A stretch of DNA of 64,000 nt from Candidatus Synechococcus calcipolaris G9. Lineage in GTDB: Bacteria; Cyanobacteriota; Cyanobacteriia; Thermosynechococcales; Thermosynechococcaceae. The notes under the pieces were generated by a model that saw only the letters and a list, made by a program, of their open reading frames with translations, was not told the DNA's origin and searched no databases. The position numbers were made by a program, and so were the translations under genes. The stretch is from NCBI RefSeq assembly GCF_029582805.1, contig NZ_JAKKUT010000001.1, positions 1 through 64,000 of the forward strand. Direction: 5' to 3'. How positions within the stretch are numbered: the first letter of the stretch is position 1; the number at the start of each line of letters is the position of its first letter. Below, in pieces: positions 1 to 5,716 of this stretch.

Positions 1-410
1 GGTGAGCCATCGTTAGCATCCCTTAGTTTTTTGTTGTAGAAGTCTTCAAGCTCTCGCTGTCTGGCTTGCCTTTGGCGAGATATATCCTCTAGCTTGCCAA
101 CCTCATCAATCAAAACAGGGACGGCAAGGGCCGGCCCTAGCAATTTTCCCAAACCACCTAACCCGCTTGGTGGCTTGGGCAGTTTGGGTAATTTGGGGAT
201 TTTAGGGAGTGGGATTTTAGGGGATGTTGGGGCCGGAGTCTGAGGGGTCAGGGGGCCAGGATGGGGCTTAGGGCTGTAGGGTGGCCGGGGGGGCTGGCCT
301 GGGCCATTGCCAAGGTCAACTAGGGGACGGTTAGCGGCCTCTTGGATCTGTCTCTGCCGTAATGCTTCCTTGTAGGCTTCCGCTTCCGGTACTAGATGGG
401 GGGGAATCAA
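1..410 (-). CDS. Proline-rich hypothetical protein (C-terminus outside window)
   Basis: Reading the minus strand there is an uninterrupted frame from a TTG at 410 to the window edge. It starts LIPPHLVPEAEAYKEALRQR, continues through a proline/lysine repeat region (KIPLPKIPKLPKLPKPP), a short hydrophobic stretch (LLGPALAVPVLIDEV) and a charged, probably helical tail (RQRQARQRELEDFYNKKL). The TTG lies 11 bp after the stop of the upstream gene at 421-738, so the two are probably co-transcribed. The start codon is uncertain because no ATG or clear ribosome binding site is visible. I do not recognise a family. The low-complexity linker and the mobile neighbours suggest an accessory, possibly phage- or plasmid-derived structural protein, but that is a guess. 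Confidence 0.4.
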   Translation of the reverse strand, partial: MIPPHLVPEAEAYKEALRQRQIQEAANRPLVDLGNGPGQPPRPPYSPKPHPGPLTPQTPAPTSPKIPLPKIPKLPKLPKPPSGLGGLGKLLGPALAVPVLIDEVGKLEDISRQRQARQRELEDFYNKKLRDANDGS

Positions 411-420
411 TTAACCACAC

Positions 421-738
421 CTAGTTTGATGTGTAGCTAGTTGGTAATGCTGTAGCTGACAATTCGCCCACCCCATTACTCCAAATTTTTCCCTGACCAC
501 GCCAACCAGCAACCAAGGGGAGATATAGGACAATGGCAAGCCGCTCTGGGTTGGTTGATTGGTTCTCAAAGAAAACGGATTGTACGTTAGCACTGCGGGC
601 CGCTTGACCTGGAGCTACCACGATAGTAGCTGATGGGTTAACCTCAGCTAGGGCTGAAGCTGCCCATGCTGCCAATTCTTCAAGGGTGTTCACATTGCTA
701 GGAATATTTGCGGTGCTAAAAGCTGTCATTTTCGACAA
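421..738 (-). CDS. Hypothetical protein of accessory island
   Basis: 105 residues, ATG at 738. The N-terminus reads FSTANIPSNVNTLEELAAW, the middle is a probable beta-rich segment (FFENQSTNPERLAIVLYLPL), and it ends GELSATALPTSYTSN. It has no signal peptide and one mildly hydrophobic stretch (LAIVLYLPLVAGW). I recall similar short proteins in other cyanobacterial mobile regions but cannot name a family or function. It reads away from the recombinase at 923-1480, and the region between them (739-922) must hold promoters for both. It probably forms an operon with the proline-rich frame at 1-410. Confidence 0.55.
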   Translation of the reverse strand: MSKMTAFSTANIPSNVNTLEELAAWAASALAEVNPSATIVVAPGQAARSANVQSVFFENQSTNPERLAIVLYLPLVAGWRGQGKIWSNGVGELSATALPTSYTSN

Positions 739-922
739 TCCTTAAAGGTTGGATACTGTCAGATTAGACCGCCGTTAAAGCCATGACAATTAACGTATTT
801 TAGATAGAATACGATGGGATAGAAAAACCTAGAACCTTTACAGGAACTAGGTTTAGCGTGTGCAACTAAAAGGAGATTATCTTAGGCATTCGTATTATAA
901 ATCAATGAATTACTAATTACTA
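739..922. promoter_or_regulatory. Divergent intergenic region, AT-rich
   Basis: This 184-bp spacer separates the minus-strand gene ending at 738 from the recombinase at 923. It is clearly more AT-rich than its surroundings. Two promoter-like elements are visible on the plus strand: TTAACG followed by TAGAAT around 789-807, and TATAAT-like text (TATTATAAAT) at 893-902 just before the recombinase start. No operator-like palindrome was found. Promoter assignment is by eye only. Confidence 0.3.
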
Positions 923-1480
923 ATGAAAATTCTACGATCTGGACAAGCTGAACCGTTAAACCCTGAAACTTTTTTAAGGCTTTATCAGGAATTGAAACCG
1001 CCCCATAATTTTATTTTAGGGGTGACTTGGTACTGTGCTGAACGGGTTGGGGCCGTTTGCCAACTACGGCGGGCCAATGTTTACGATCGCAAGGGGAAAC
1101 CCCTAGATGCTGTGGTAATTCCCGGGGCCAGTAGAAAGGATCGGTGTACCAGGGAAGTATCAGTTACCCCTAAACTGCGAAAATTATTAATCCAGATTCC
1201 TAAATCTGATTCAGAGTGGCTCTTTCCAAGCCAGTTAAACCCTAAGAAACATATTCATCCTGATTGCTATAAGGCCGCGCTCTCTAGGGCCTGCAAACGA
1301 TTGGGCCTAGTGGGCTACTCTAGCCATTCTGCTAGACGTGGGGCCATCACTCATTTAGCGCGTTCTGGAATATCTGTTAGGGTCATTCAGCAAATATCGG
1401 GACATAAATCCTTGGCCAGTGTCCAGCGGTATATTGACTTTGATTCGATAGAAGTTAGGGGAGGCCTAGAGCTTCTATAG
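923..1480 (+). CDS. Tyrosine recombinase / integrase, catalytic domain only
   Basis: 185 residues. It carries the full catalytic set of the tyrosine recombinase (phage integrase) family: Arg41 (CAERVGA), a probable beta-hairpin Lys72, the HxxR box at His135-Arg138 (HSARRG), His161 (SGHKS) and nucleophile Tyr170 (VQRYID). It lacks the N-terminal core-binding (SAM-like) domain of typical XerC/phage integrases, so it is about half the usual length. The ATG at 923 follows an AT-rich promoter-like region and no upstream in-frame start is obvious. Such minimal recombinases occur on cyanobacterial plasmids and small integrative elements. Its likely job is excision, integration or resolution of this island. 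No core att repeat was identified by eye. Confidence 0.85.
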   Translation: MKILRSGQAEPLNPETFLRLYQELKPPHNFILGVTWYCAERVGAVCQLRRANVYDRKGKPLDAVVIPGASRKDRCTREVSVTPKLRKLLIQIPKSDSEWLFPSQLNPKKHIHPDCYKAALSRACKRLGLVGYSSHSARRGAITHLARSGISVRVIQQISGHKSLASVQRYIDFDSIEVRGGLELL

Positions 1481-1891
1481 GGTCTTGCCTATATATTTGC
1501 TCCTGGTCTTGCCATCCTGTTTCCAGAATCCATACCAGTATGGGCCATGGGGGCATCGTTTACAGCCTGATTTTCCGCAGTATACCCCTTTTAGTTGGTA
1601 GGTCATGGTGGGGCCTGCCATTGGGTTCTTATCTAACCCGTTTTCCGTGGTTGGGGATGAATCGGTTAGATAAGATGCCTTAGAGCTTTCTAAGGCATCC
1701 GCTTTACGTTTAGGTTTTGCGGCTTCCAGGGGTTGAGGAGTATTTAGGGAATCGGCGATCGGTGCCATGGAATTATTTAGGTCTTGCCGATCGCTGGACT
1801 GATTGCGATCGCCGCCGGCCTGGTTGCGATCGCTTTGTAAGGCATCTTCAATGGTTAATTGCCGTGGATCATCCCAATGATCAGGACTCAT
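1475..1891 (-). CDS. Island protein with DUF6788-like Cys-rich C-terminus (tandem copy A)
   Basis: 138 residues, ATG at 1891. The N-terminus HWDDPRQLT is followed by a variable pentapeptide (IEDAL here), then a polar, probably disordered linker of about 80 residues identical to copy B. The C-terminus is CGKSGCKRCPHGPYWYGFW followed by KTRSKYIGK. That tail, with three cysteines, a histidine and YIGK, resembles the short DUF6788-type module seen in cyanobacteria and archaea, possibly zinc- or nucleic-acid-binding. The gene overlaps the end of the recombinase by 6 bp (convergent) and the end of copy B by 11 bp. The function is unknown. The modular make-up, with a constant core and different ends, is the notable property. 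Confidence 0.65.
   Translation of the reverse strand: MSPDHWDDPRQLTIEDALQSDRNQAGGDRNQSSDRQDLNNSMAPIADSLNTPQPLEAAKPKRKADALESSKASYLTDSSPTTENGLDKNPMAGPTMTYQLKGVYCGKSGCKRCPHGPYWYGFWKQDGKTRSKYIGKTL
1590..1883. repeat. Direct repeat, copy 1 (294 bp; first 248 bp exact)
   Basis: Bases 1590-1837 match 2011-2258 base for base at a constant offset of 421. After a 16-bp window that differs (1838-1853 against 2259-2274), the match resumes for 30 bp (1854-1883 against 2275-2304). The repeat spans most of the coding sequence of tandem copy A. Confidence 0.97.
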
Positions 1892-2309
1892 GGCCTAGCA
1901 CCTGGGCTTGGCTGTCAATCGGTTGGGGGCCAAAGTCATCGGGAAGTTGATCAATGGTTATATCAAGGGCCTTGCATAGGTTTTTAACTTGCCTTGGGGA
2001 TAATTGCGGCTTTAGTTGGTAGGTCATGGTGGGGCCTGCCATTGGGTTCTTATCTAACCCGTTTTCCGTGGTTGGGGATGAATCGGTTAGATAAGATGCC
2101 TTAGAGCTTTCTAAGGCATCCGCTTTACGTTTAGGTTTTGCGGCTTCCAGGGGTTGAGGAGTATTTAGGGAATCGGCGATCGGTGCCATGGAATTATTTA
2201 GGTCTTGCCGATCGCTGGACTGATTGCGATCGCCGCCGGCCTGGTTGCGATCGCTTTGAAGGTAAAAGTCAAAAGTTAATTGCCGTGGATCATCCCAATG
2301 ATCATCCAT
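1881..2309 (-). CDS. Island protein sharing identical core with its neighbour (tandem copy B)
   Basis: 142 residues, ATG at 2309. It has the same HWDDPRQLT head and the same polar linker as copy A. The pentapeptide differs (FDFYL), and after the shared MTYQLK the C-terminus is unrelated: SPRQVKNLCKALDITIDQLP, which looks like a short helical, HTH-like module. The start overlaps the 3' end of the XRE gene by 8 bp, so XRE, copy B and copy A probably form one minus-strand operon. The function is unknown. Copy A and copy B look like products of a recent segmental duplication followed by exchange of the ends. Confidence 0.6.
   Translation of the reverse strand: MDDHWDDPRQLTFDFYLQSDRNQAGGDRNQSSDRQDLNNSMAPIADSLNTPQPLEAAKPKRKADALESSKASYLTDSSPTTENGLDKNPMAGPTMTYQLKPQLSPRQVKNLCKALDITIDQLPDDFGPQPIDSQAQVLGHES
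2011..2304. repeat. Direct repeat, copy 2 (294 bp; first 248 bp exact)
   Basis: This is the second copy of the repeat at 1590-1883, lying inside tandem copy B. The complete identity of the 248-bp core, including synonymous positions, indicates either very recent duplication or gene conversion. The 16-bp difference near the N-terminal codons is therefore not explained by slow drift. Confidence 0.97.
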
Positions 2310-2544
2310 TTATCTGATGGATCCGCTTGATATTCTCTAGAGCCTCTACCAATTCAGCTAGAGAGCAGTTTAGAAGATGGCAAAGCTTCTGCATTTCAGA
2401 AGGGGTAAGCGTAGGCTCTGTTTTTCCGCGTTCCCAATCTGAGATAGTTGCTTGCCTAACTCCCAGTAGCTCTGCAAGTTGTACCTGACTCAATCCAACG
2501 TTTTGCCGCAACATTTTTAGAGTTAGTAAATCTTCATTTCCCAT
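2302..2544 (-). CDS. XRE-family HTH repressor
   Basis: 80 residues, ATG at 2544. It is a single Cro/C1-type helix-turn-helix domain: LRQNVGLSQVQLAELLGVRQ, then ATISDWERGKTEPT, the canonical helix 2-turn-helix 3 pattern with the WERG motif. No dimerisation or sensor domain is present, as in many small element-encoded repressors and antitoxin-like regulators. Two operator-like palindromes lie at and just upstream of its start (2545-2562, 2586-2603), so it probably represses itself and perhaps the divergent plus-strand ORFs from 2716. Downstream it overlaps copy B, making it the first gene of the operon. Confidence 0.88.
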   Translation of the reverse strand: MGNEDLLTLKMLRQNVGLSQVQLAELLGVRQATISDWERGKTEPTLTPSEMQKLCHLLNCSLAELVEALENIKRIHQING

Positions 2545-2562
2545 TATACGCTTGACCGGATA
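2545..2562. promoter_or_regulatory. Candidate XRE operator O1 (imperfect)
   Basis: TATACGCTTGACCGGATA abuts the XRE start codon (ATG complement at 2542-2544). It matches the perfect palindrome at 2586-2603 in its first 11 bases and in the same 8-2-8 layout. Occupancy here would block translation-proximal transcription of the repressor gene, which fits autoregulation. Confidence 0.6.
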
Positions 2563-2585
2563 AGAGAGTTAGGCTAGAGTGCTGA

Positions 2586-2603
2586 TATACGCTTGAGCGT
2601 ATA
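2586..2603. promoter_or_regulatory. Candidate XRE operator O2 (perfect palindrome)
   Basis: TATACGCT-TG-AGCGTATA is an 8-bp inverted repeat, perfect except for the 2-bp centre. It lies 42 bp upstream of the XRE start and 113 bp upstream of the divergent ORF at 2716. Cro/C1-type repressors bind such short palindromes. The second, degenerate copy at 2545-2562 supports a paired-operator arrangement. Confidence 0.7.
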
Positions 2604-2649
2604 GAGCTTTGAAAACAGAACAAGCGATCGCCGGTTGGCAATCGCTCAG

Positions 2650-2718
2650 GGAGTTTTCATCTTTTTTTCACCCTAACGCGATCGCGGCTAAGAACCGGCG
2701 ATCGCTAATTCCCCCATG
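2650..2718 (+). repeat. Leader repeat, copy 1
   Basis: GGAGT, a T-run, CACC, a HIP1-containing core (GCGATCGCGGCTAAGAAC) and CGATCGCT lead into the ATG at 2716. The same series recurs at 2960-3030 before the next small ORF with only scattered differences. It may be a duplicated promoter/leader or the upstream part of a duplicated gene cassette. Confidence 0.85.
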
Positions 2719-2952
2719 CCTAACTTTATATTTCTGCCCAGAATTCAAACAACGTTCAACCTTGAACACTTAGTAAGGATTGAGTGGATAGATTCTGAGA
2801 TTCAGATTGTACGTTTAGACTTTGTGGACGGCGATCCCCTGTTTATCGAAATGGCAGAGGCCCTAGAGCTTGAGAAATGGATCGAGGAATACTTTCCAGT
2901 GTTTTCGGTCAGGGCCGTAAATCCTCCACAAGATAACCCAGATGATTTTTAA
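2716..2952 (+). CDS. Small hypothetical protein, cassette 1
   Basis: 78 residues. It contains a likely beta-rich first half (FNLEHLVRIEWIDSEIQIVRLDFV) and a C-terminal helix (EMAEALELEKWIEEYF). It shares layout and several residues with the 112-aa product at 3028-3366: FxxxP near the N-terminus, H-x-V in the first strand, an IxxI pair and a C-terminal helix. They look like diverged paralogues. Because both also have duplicated leaders, the whole leader-plus-gene unit was probably duplicated. I do not recognise the family. It stands on the strand opposite to the XRE operon and may be under its control. Confidence 0.5.
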   Translation: MPNFIFLPRIQTTFNLEHLVRIEWIDSEIQIVRLDFVDGDPLFIEMAEALELEKWIEEYFPVFSVRAVNPPQDNPDDF

Positions 2953-2959
2953 TCCGCCT

Positions 2960-3030
2960 GGAGTCACTGTCTTTTTTTTTCACCGTATCGCGATCGCGGC
3001 TAAGAACTGACGATCGCTCTAACTGCCATG
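2960..3030 (+). repeat. Leader repeat, copy 2
   Basis: Near-copy of 2650-2718: GGAGT, a nine-T run, CACC, then GCGATCGCGGCTAAGAAC and CGATCGCT immediately before the ATG at 3028. In addition, AATCCGCCTG occurs just after the stop codon of each small ORF (2951-2960 and 3370-3379), so the repeated unit has conserved borders on both sides. Confidence 0.85.
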
Positions 3031-3366
3031 AATGATTTTGTAGACATCCCAACTTTTTTTAAGGTGGGAAACCACTGGGTTAACTTACAAGCGATTGACT
3101 GTATTACTGAATTTCAGGCCGAAGGCAAAGCAATGATTTTTGTTTTGCAGATCGGGGAGTCACGGATCCAAGTTTCAGGTGCGGGGGCGATCAGACTGCG
3201 AGCCATCCTAGCGTTTCTGGATGACATCACAGATCGCGCGATCGTTCGTCTAGCCTGCCCTAATTTTCCTAATGAACAGGAATCAACTAGCTCAGATTGG
3301 GATGCCGCCGTTGACACAGCCAGCCAGTACGAAACCCTAAACAAGGCTGATTACTTCACTTTCTAG
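3028..3366 (+). CDS. Small hypothetical protein, cassette 2
   Basis: 112 residues, ATG at 3028 at the end of the repeated leader. Pattern: FFKVGNHWVNLQAIDCI, then a strand segment (MIFVLQIGESRIQVSG), a helix (GAIRLRAILAFLDDI) and a polar, likely disordered tail. It is the longer sister of the product of 2716-2952. No known domain is recognised and there is no signal peptide or membrane segment. The pair may be accessory proteins of the element, but nothing in the sequence fixes a function. Confidence 0.5.
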   Translation: MNDFVDIPTFFKVGNHWVNLQAIDCITEFQAEGKAMIFVLQIGESRIQVSGAGAIRLRAILAFLDDITDRAIVRLACPNFPNEQESTSSDWDAAVDTASQYETLNKADYFTF

Positions 3367-3380
3367 ATCAATCCGCCTGA

Positions 3381-3644
3381 TGAGTTCCCTTGAAGCCAGG
3401 GAACGAAATTGCCCCTATCCATTGGGGCGATCGCGGATCGGCTTCCATCACCGACCGCCAGGGTAATCACCTAAAGGCTGATGATTTTGGCATGATATTG
3501 GCCCCGTTGCCTTTTCATTATCTCGGTCACGGTCTTAGGCCACCCTGCCCTTGTGGCCTTCAAGTAGATTTGGGAATCTTTGGGACAATCACGGGCCGAT
3601 GCTTGGGGAACTGATGGAACGTCCCTAGCTAGAGTTAATCCACC
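3381..3644 (+). ncRNA. Hairpin-rich region upstream of IS110-like recombinase (candidate bridge-RNA-like transcript)
   Basis: The 278 bp between the small ORF and the DEDD recombinase contain several perfect short stems: GTTCCCT/AGGGAAC (3384-3390 with 3398-3404), GCCCC/GGGGC (3411-3415 with 3424-3428, 8-nt loop), CGATC/GATCG (3429-3441) and AGGCCAC/GTGGCCT (3537-3543 with 3553-3559, 9-nt loop). In IS110-family elements the structured bridge RNA is transcribed from just this position, upstream of the recombinase, and is of similar size. The structural resemblance and position are what I see. That this is a bridge RNA is inference. A short ORF (3390-3614) covers the same bases and is the competing explanation. 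Confidence 0.3.
3390..3614 (+). CDS. Doubtful small ORF overlapping the hairpin region
   Basis: 74 residues from a TTG. It has no clear ribosome binding site, because the start lies inside the stem of the first hairpin. The product (IHWGDRGSASITDRQGNHLK, then a Cys/Pro/Gly-rich second half) has some protein-like composition but no recognised domain. It may be real, or simply open by chance over a structured non-coding region. Codon-substitution analysis in relatives would separate these. Confidence 0.25.
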   Translation: MKPGNEIAPIHWGDRGSASITDRQGNHLKADDFGMILAPLPFHYLGHGLRPPCPCGLQVDLGIFGTITGRCLGN

Positions 3645-4829
3645 ATGATCAAAATGATGGGTATCGACATAAGCCGATGCCGCGCTTCAGTTTGCCTTAT
3701 CAACGAATTGCCAGATGAACCGCTTGATTGGTTCAGGCAGAATAGAGATAAAATCATTGACATTTACCCCAACCGTGAGGGCATAGAACAGTTACTCAAT
3801 TTAGGGCCTACCCATGTAGCCTTAGAGCCTACGGGTATTCACTACAGCAAGATTTGGGTAAATTATTTATCCCAGATGGGTGCGGAAATCCTATGGGTAG
3901 GGCATAGCCAACTATGCAGTACCCGAAAGTCATTTAGGTTATCTGGCAAGAATGATCATGCCGATGCCCTTGCCTTAGCTTGCTATGGGTTGCAGAAGTT
4001 GGATAAGCCTAAATGGTTTCTCAATTTTGACCTATACAGCGAAGCGTATAAATTGCGGCAAGTTTGCCTAGAAATTAACCACCTGGAACGGCGATCAGTG
4101 CCGATCATGAATCGGATCAGACAACAGTTAAGCCATGAATGGCCCGAAATGGCACAATCCCGATCTAGGGGCCCGCTATGGTTCTGGATTGCTGGGGAAC
4201 CGGCCAAGAGCAAACGTACAGAAACTATCTACACAAGGGACTTGGCCCATTCTATAGGGATGGGATTAAGTGACTTTACCCGCTTCCAGGCTATGCAATG
4301 GGTAGAAATTGAGAAACGGCTTAATCGCCTGGATGCTGAGTTAGTAGAACTGCTAAAAAATCCCGATTACATCCTGTATCGGCAAGCCATGGGGCCGTTT
4401 AATTTTAGTCTCAGGATTGAGAGCATTCTACTGGCTCACATCTATCCCTTTGAAAATTTCCTTAATGCCGATGGTTCAGAAATCATTGAATGGGTTAAAG
4501 GTAGCAAGGGACAGCGTTCTAAGCGTAATCGTAGCCAGAAGGCCTTTAAGCTGTTCATTGGAATTGGCAAGGTTGAAAAATCCAGCGGTGAATCAACGGA
4601 GTGGGTAAAGGGAGGCTCTAAGCTGTGTCGTTCTGCCCTATGGCAATATATCCATACCATGATTGAAATCCGATCACATCGCCCTAAGAATGCCATCGGT
4701 GAAGAATTGGGGGCCTTGTGTGATGAGTTGAAATCGTACCGACTGCATGGGCGTGAGATACAGGCTAGGCTTTATTGCAGAACCGCTAACCTACTTTACA
4801 AAGCCGTGCTATCAACCTTGAGAAAATAA
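3645..4829 (+). CDS. IS110-like DEDD recombinase / transposase (divergent)
   Basis: 394 residues, ATG at 3645. The N-terminal RuvC-like half carries the DEDD set of the IS110 family: Asp8 (GIDIS), Glu61 (ALEPTG), and Asp104 and Asp107 (GKNDHADALA). The C-terminal half has the Transposase_20-like signature with a candidate serine nucleophile at 313-314 (EKSSGES), followed by KGGSKLCRSALWQYI (322-336). Family knowledge: IS110 enzymes use both domains and a non-coding bridge RNA to pair donor and target DNA. The insertion between the halves and the loose C-terminal consensus make it a divergent member. Flanking inverted repeats are not expected for IS110 and none are seen. It could also be an invertase (Piv-like) or domesticated. 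Confidence 0.8.
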   Translation: MIKMMGIDISRCRASVCLINELPDEPLDWFRQNRDKIIDIYPNREGIEQLLNLGPTHVALEPTGIHYSKIWVNYLSQMGAEILWVGHSQLCSTRKSFRLSGKNDHADALALACYGLQKLDKPKWFLNFDLYSEAYKLRQVCLEINHLERRSVPIMNRIRQQLSHEWPEMAQSRSRGPLWFWIAGEPAKSKRTETIYTRDLAHSIGMGLSDFTRFQAMQWVEIEKRLNRLDAELVELLKNPDYILYRQAMGPFNFSLRIESILLAHIYPFENFLNADGSEIIEWVKGSKGQRSKRNRSQKAFKLFIGIGKVEKSSGESTEWVKGGSKLCRSALWQYIHTMIEIRSHRPKNAIGEELGALCDELKSYRLHGREIQARLYCRTANLLYKAVLSTLRK

Positions 4830-4848
4830 ATTCTATTCCCTTAGATTG

Positions 4849-4875
4849 AAACCACTAGGGTCTAGTGGTTTTTTT
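4849..4875 (+). terminator. Intrinsic terminator after the recombinase
   Basis: AACCACTAG (4850-4858), loop GGT, CTAGTGGTT (4862-4870), then a run of T. It is a perfect 9-bp stem, extended by an A-T pair, placed 20 bp after the stop of the recombinase. It insulates the accessory island from the psbV region. Confidence 0.92.
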
Positions 4876-4951
4876 GTGTCTGAACTTGACGGGATCATTT
4901 AACGGTATAAGTAGATAATGATACTTGGTCGTTGATCCCAGCGAGGAACCT

Positions 4952-5170
4952 ATGGGATTTGTTGATTTAGCGATCGCTGATTTGGCGGCGGATTATGCTG
5001 TACCCGTAGAGCAGGTCTGTCAACTGTGCGATCGCCTAGGAATTTCCTATCGCAGTCCCCAAACTCGCCTAGCCCTAGAGGATGCTAAAGCCATTATCTT
5101 AATTTTGGTGGAATCATCCCCATCCAGGACTCAGGATCATGACCCGGTAAACACAAGACCGCAATCTTAA
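4952..5170 (+). CDS. Small conserved cyanobacterial protein with IF2_N-like helical motif
   Basis: 72 residues from the ATG at 4952, which has GAGGAA just upstream. A TTG at 4925 is a weaker alternative start. The core is IADLAADYAVPVEQVCQLCD then RLGISYRSPQTRLALEDAKAI. This pattern of a short helix, a recognition-like helix and an LxxEDA segment resembles the N-terminal helical module of translation initiation factor IF-2, and I recall such small proteins being annotated that way in cyanobacteria next to psbV. It ends 21 bp before psbV and is probably co-transcribed or a neighbour with an independent role. No function can be assigned from sequence. Confidence 0.7.
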   Translation: MGFVDLAIADLAADYAVPVEQVCQLCDRLGISYRSPQTRLALEDAKAIILILVESSPSRTQDHDPVNTRPQS

Positions 5171-5191
5171 CATCCGCATTTTGGGAGAACT

Positions 5192-5683
5192 ATGCTGAAA
5201 CAATGCTTTTGGCTAGCGGTTACTCTGATCCTGTGTACATGGCAATTGTTCACGGGAACCGCTATGGCCGCCGAATTAACCGCCGATGTCCTCACTGTAC
5301 CCCTTGATAGCCAAGGAGCAACAGTCACCCTAAGCAAAGATCAATACGACGAAGGCAAACGCTTATTTGTCTATGCCTGTGCCACCTGTCATGTGGGTGG
5401 GGTTACCAAAACCAATCCCAGCTTAGACTTGGCAACGGAAACCCTGGCCCTAGCCAATCCACCCCGGGATAATATTTCTGGTTTGGTGGACTATATGAAA
5501 GATCCCACTACCTATGATGGTGAAACCTCCATTGCTGAAGTCCATCCCAGTTTACGCAGTGCGGATATTTTCCCGAAAATGCGTAACTTAACGGAAAAAG
5601 ATTTGGTGGCGATCGCCGGTCATATCCTGGTGGAACCCAAAATCCTGGGCGACAAATGGGGTGGTGGTAAAATTTACTACTAG
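5192..5683 (+). CDS. psbV: Photosystem II extrinsic cytochrome c-550 (PsbV)
   Basis: 163 residues. The signal peptide (hydrophobic LAVTLILCTWQLF, cleavage near AMA-AEL) sends it to the thylakoid lumen. The mature part has the CxxCH haem site (ACATCHVGG), the TKTNPSLDL segment, the His-containing AEVHPSLRSADIFPKMRN region that supplies the second axial ligand, and the conserved tail LGDKWGGGKIYY. This is essentially the Thermosynechococcus PsbV pattern and full length for the family. PsbV binds the lumenal side of photosystem II and stabilises the Mn4CaO5 cluster with PsbO and PsbU. It is followed after 33 bp by its paralogue psbV2 and then by petJ. Confidence 0.98.
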   Translation: MLKQCFWLAVTLILCTWQLFTGTAMAAELTADVLTVPLDSQGATVTLSKDQYDEGKRLFVYACATCHVGGVTKTNPSLDLATETLALANPPRDNISGLVDYMKDPTTYDGETSIAEVHPSLRSADIFPKMRNLTEKDLVAIAGHILVEPKILGDKWGGGKIYY

Positions 5684-5716
5684 GTTTAGGTTTCGTAATT
5701 TCAGGATACTTTCTCC

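Noticed and set aside
3390-3614. Calling the short ORF the only content of this spacer
   Set aside because: Start codon lies inside a strong hairpin and there is no ribosome binding site; kept only as a low-confidence CDS beside the ncRNA candidate.
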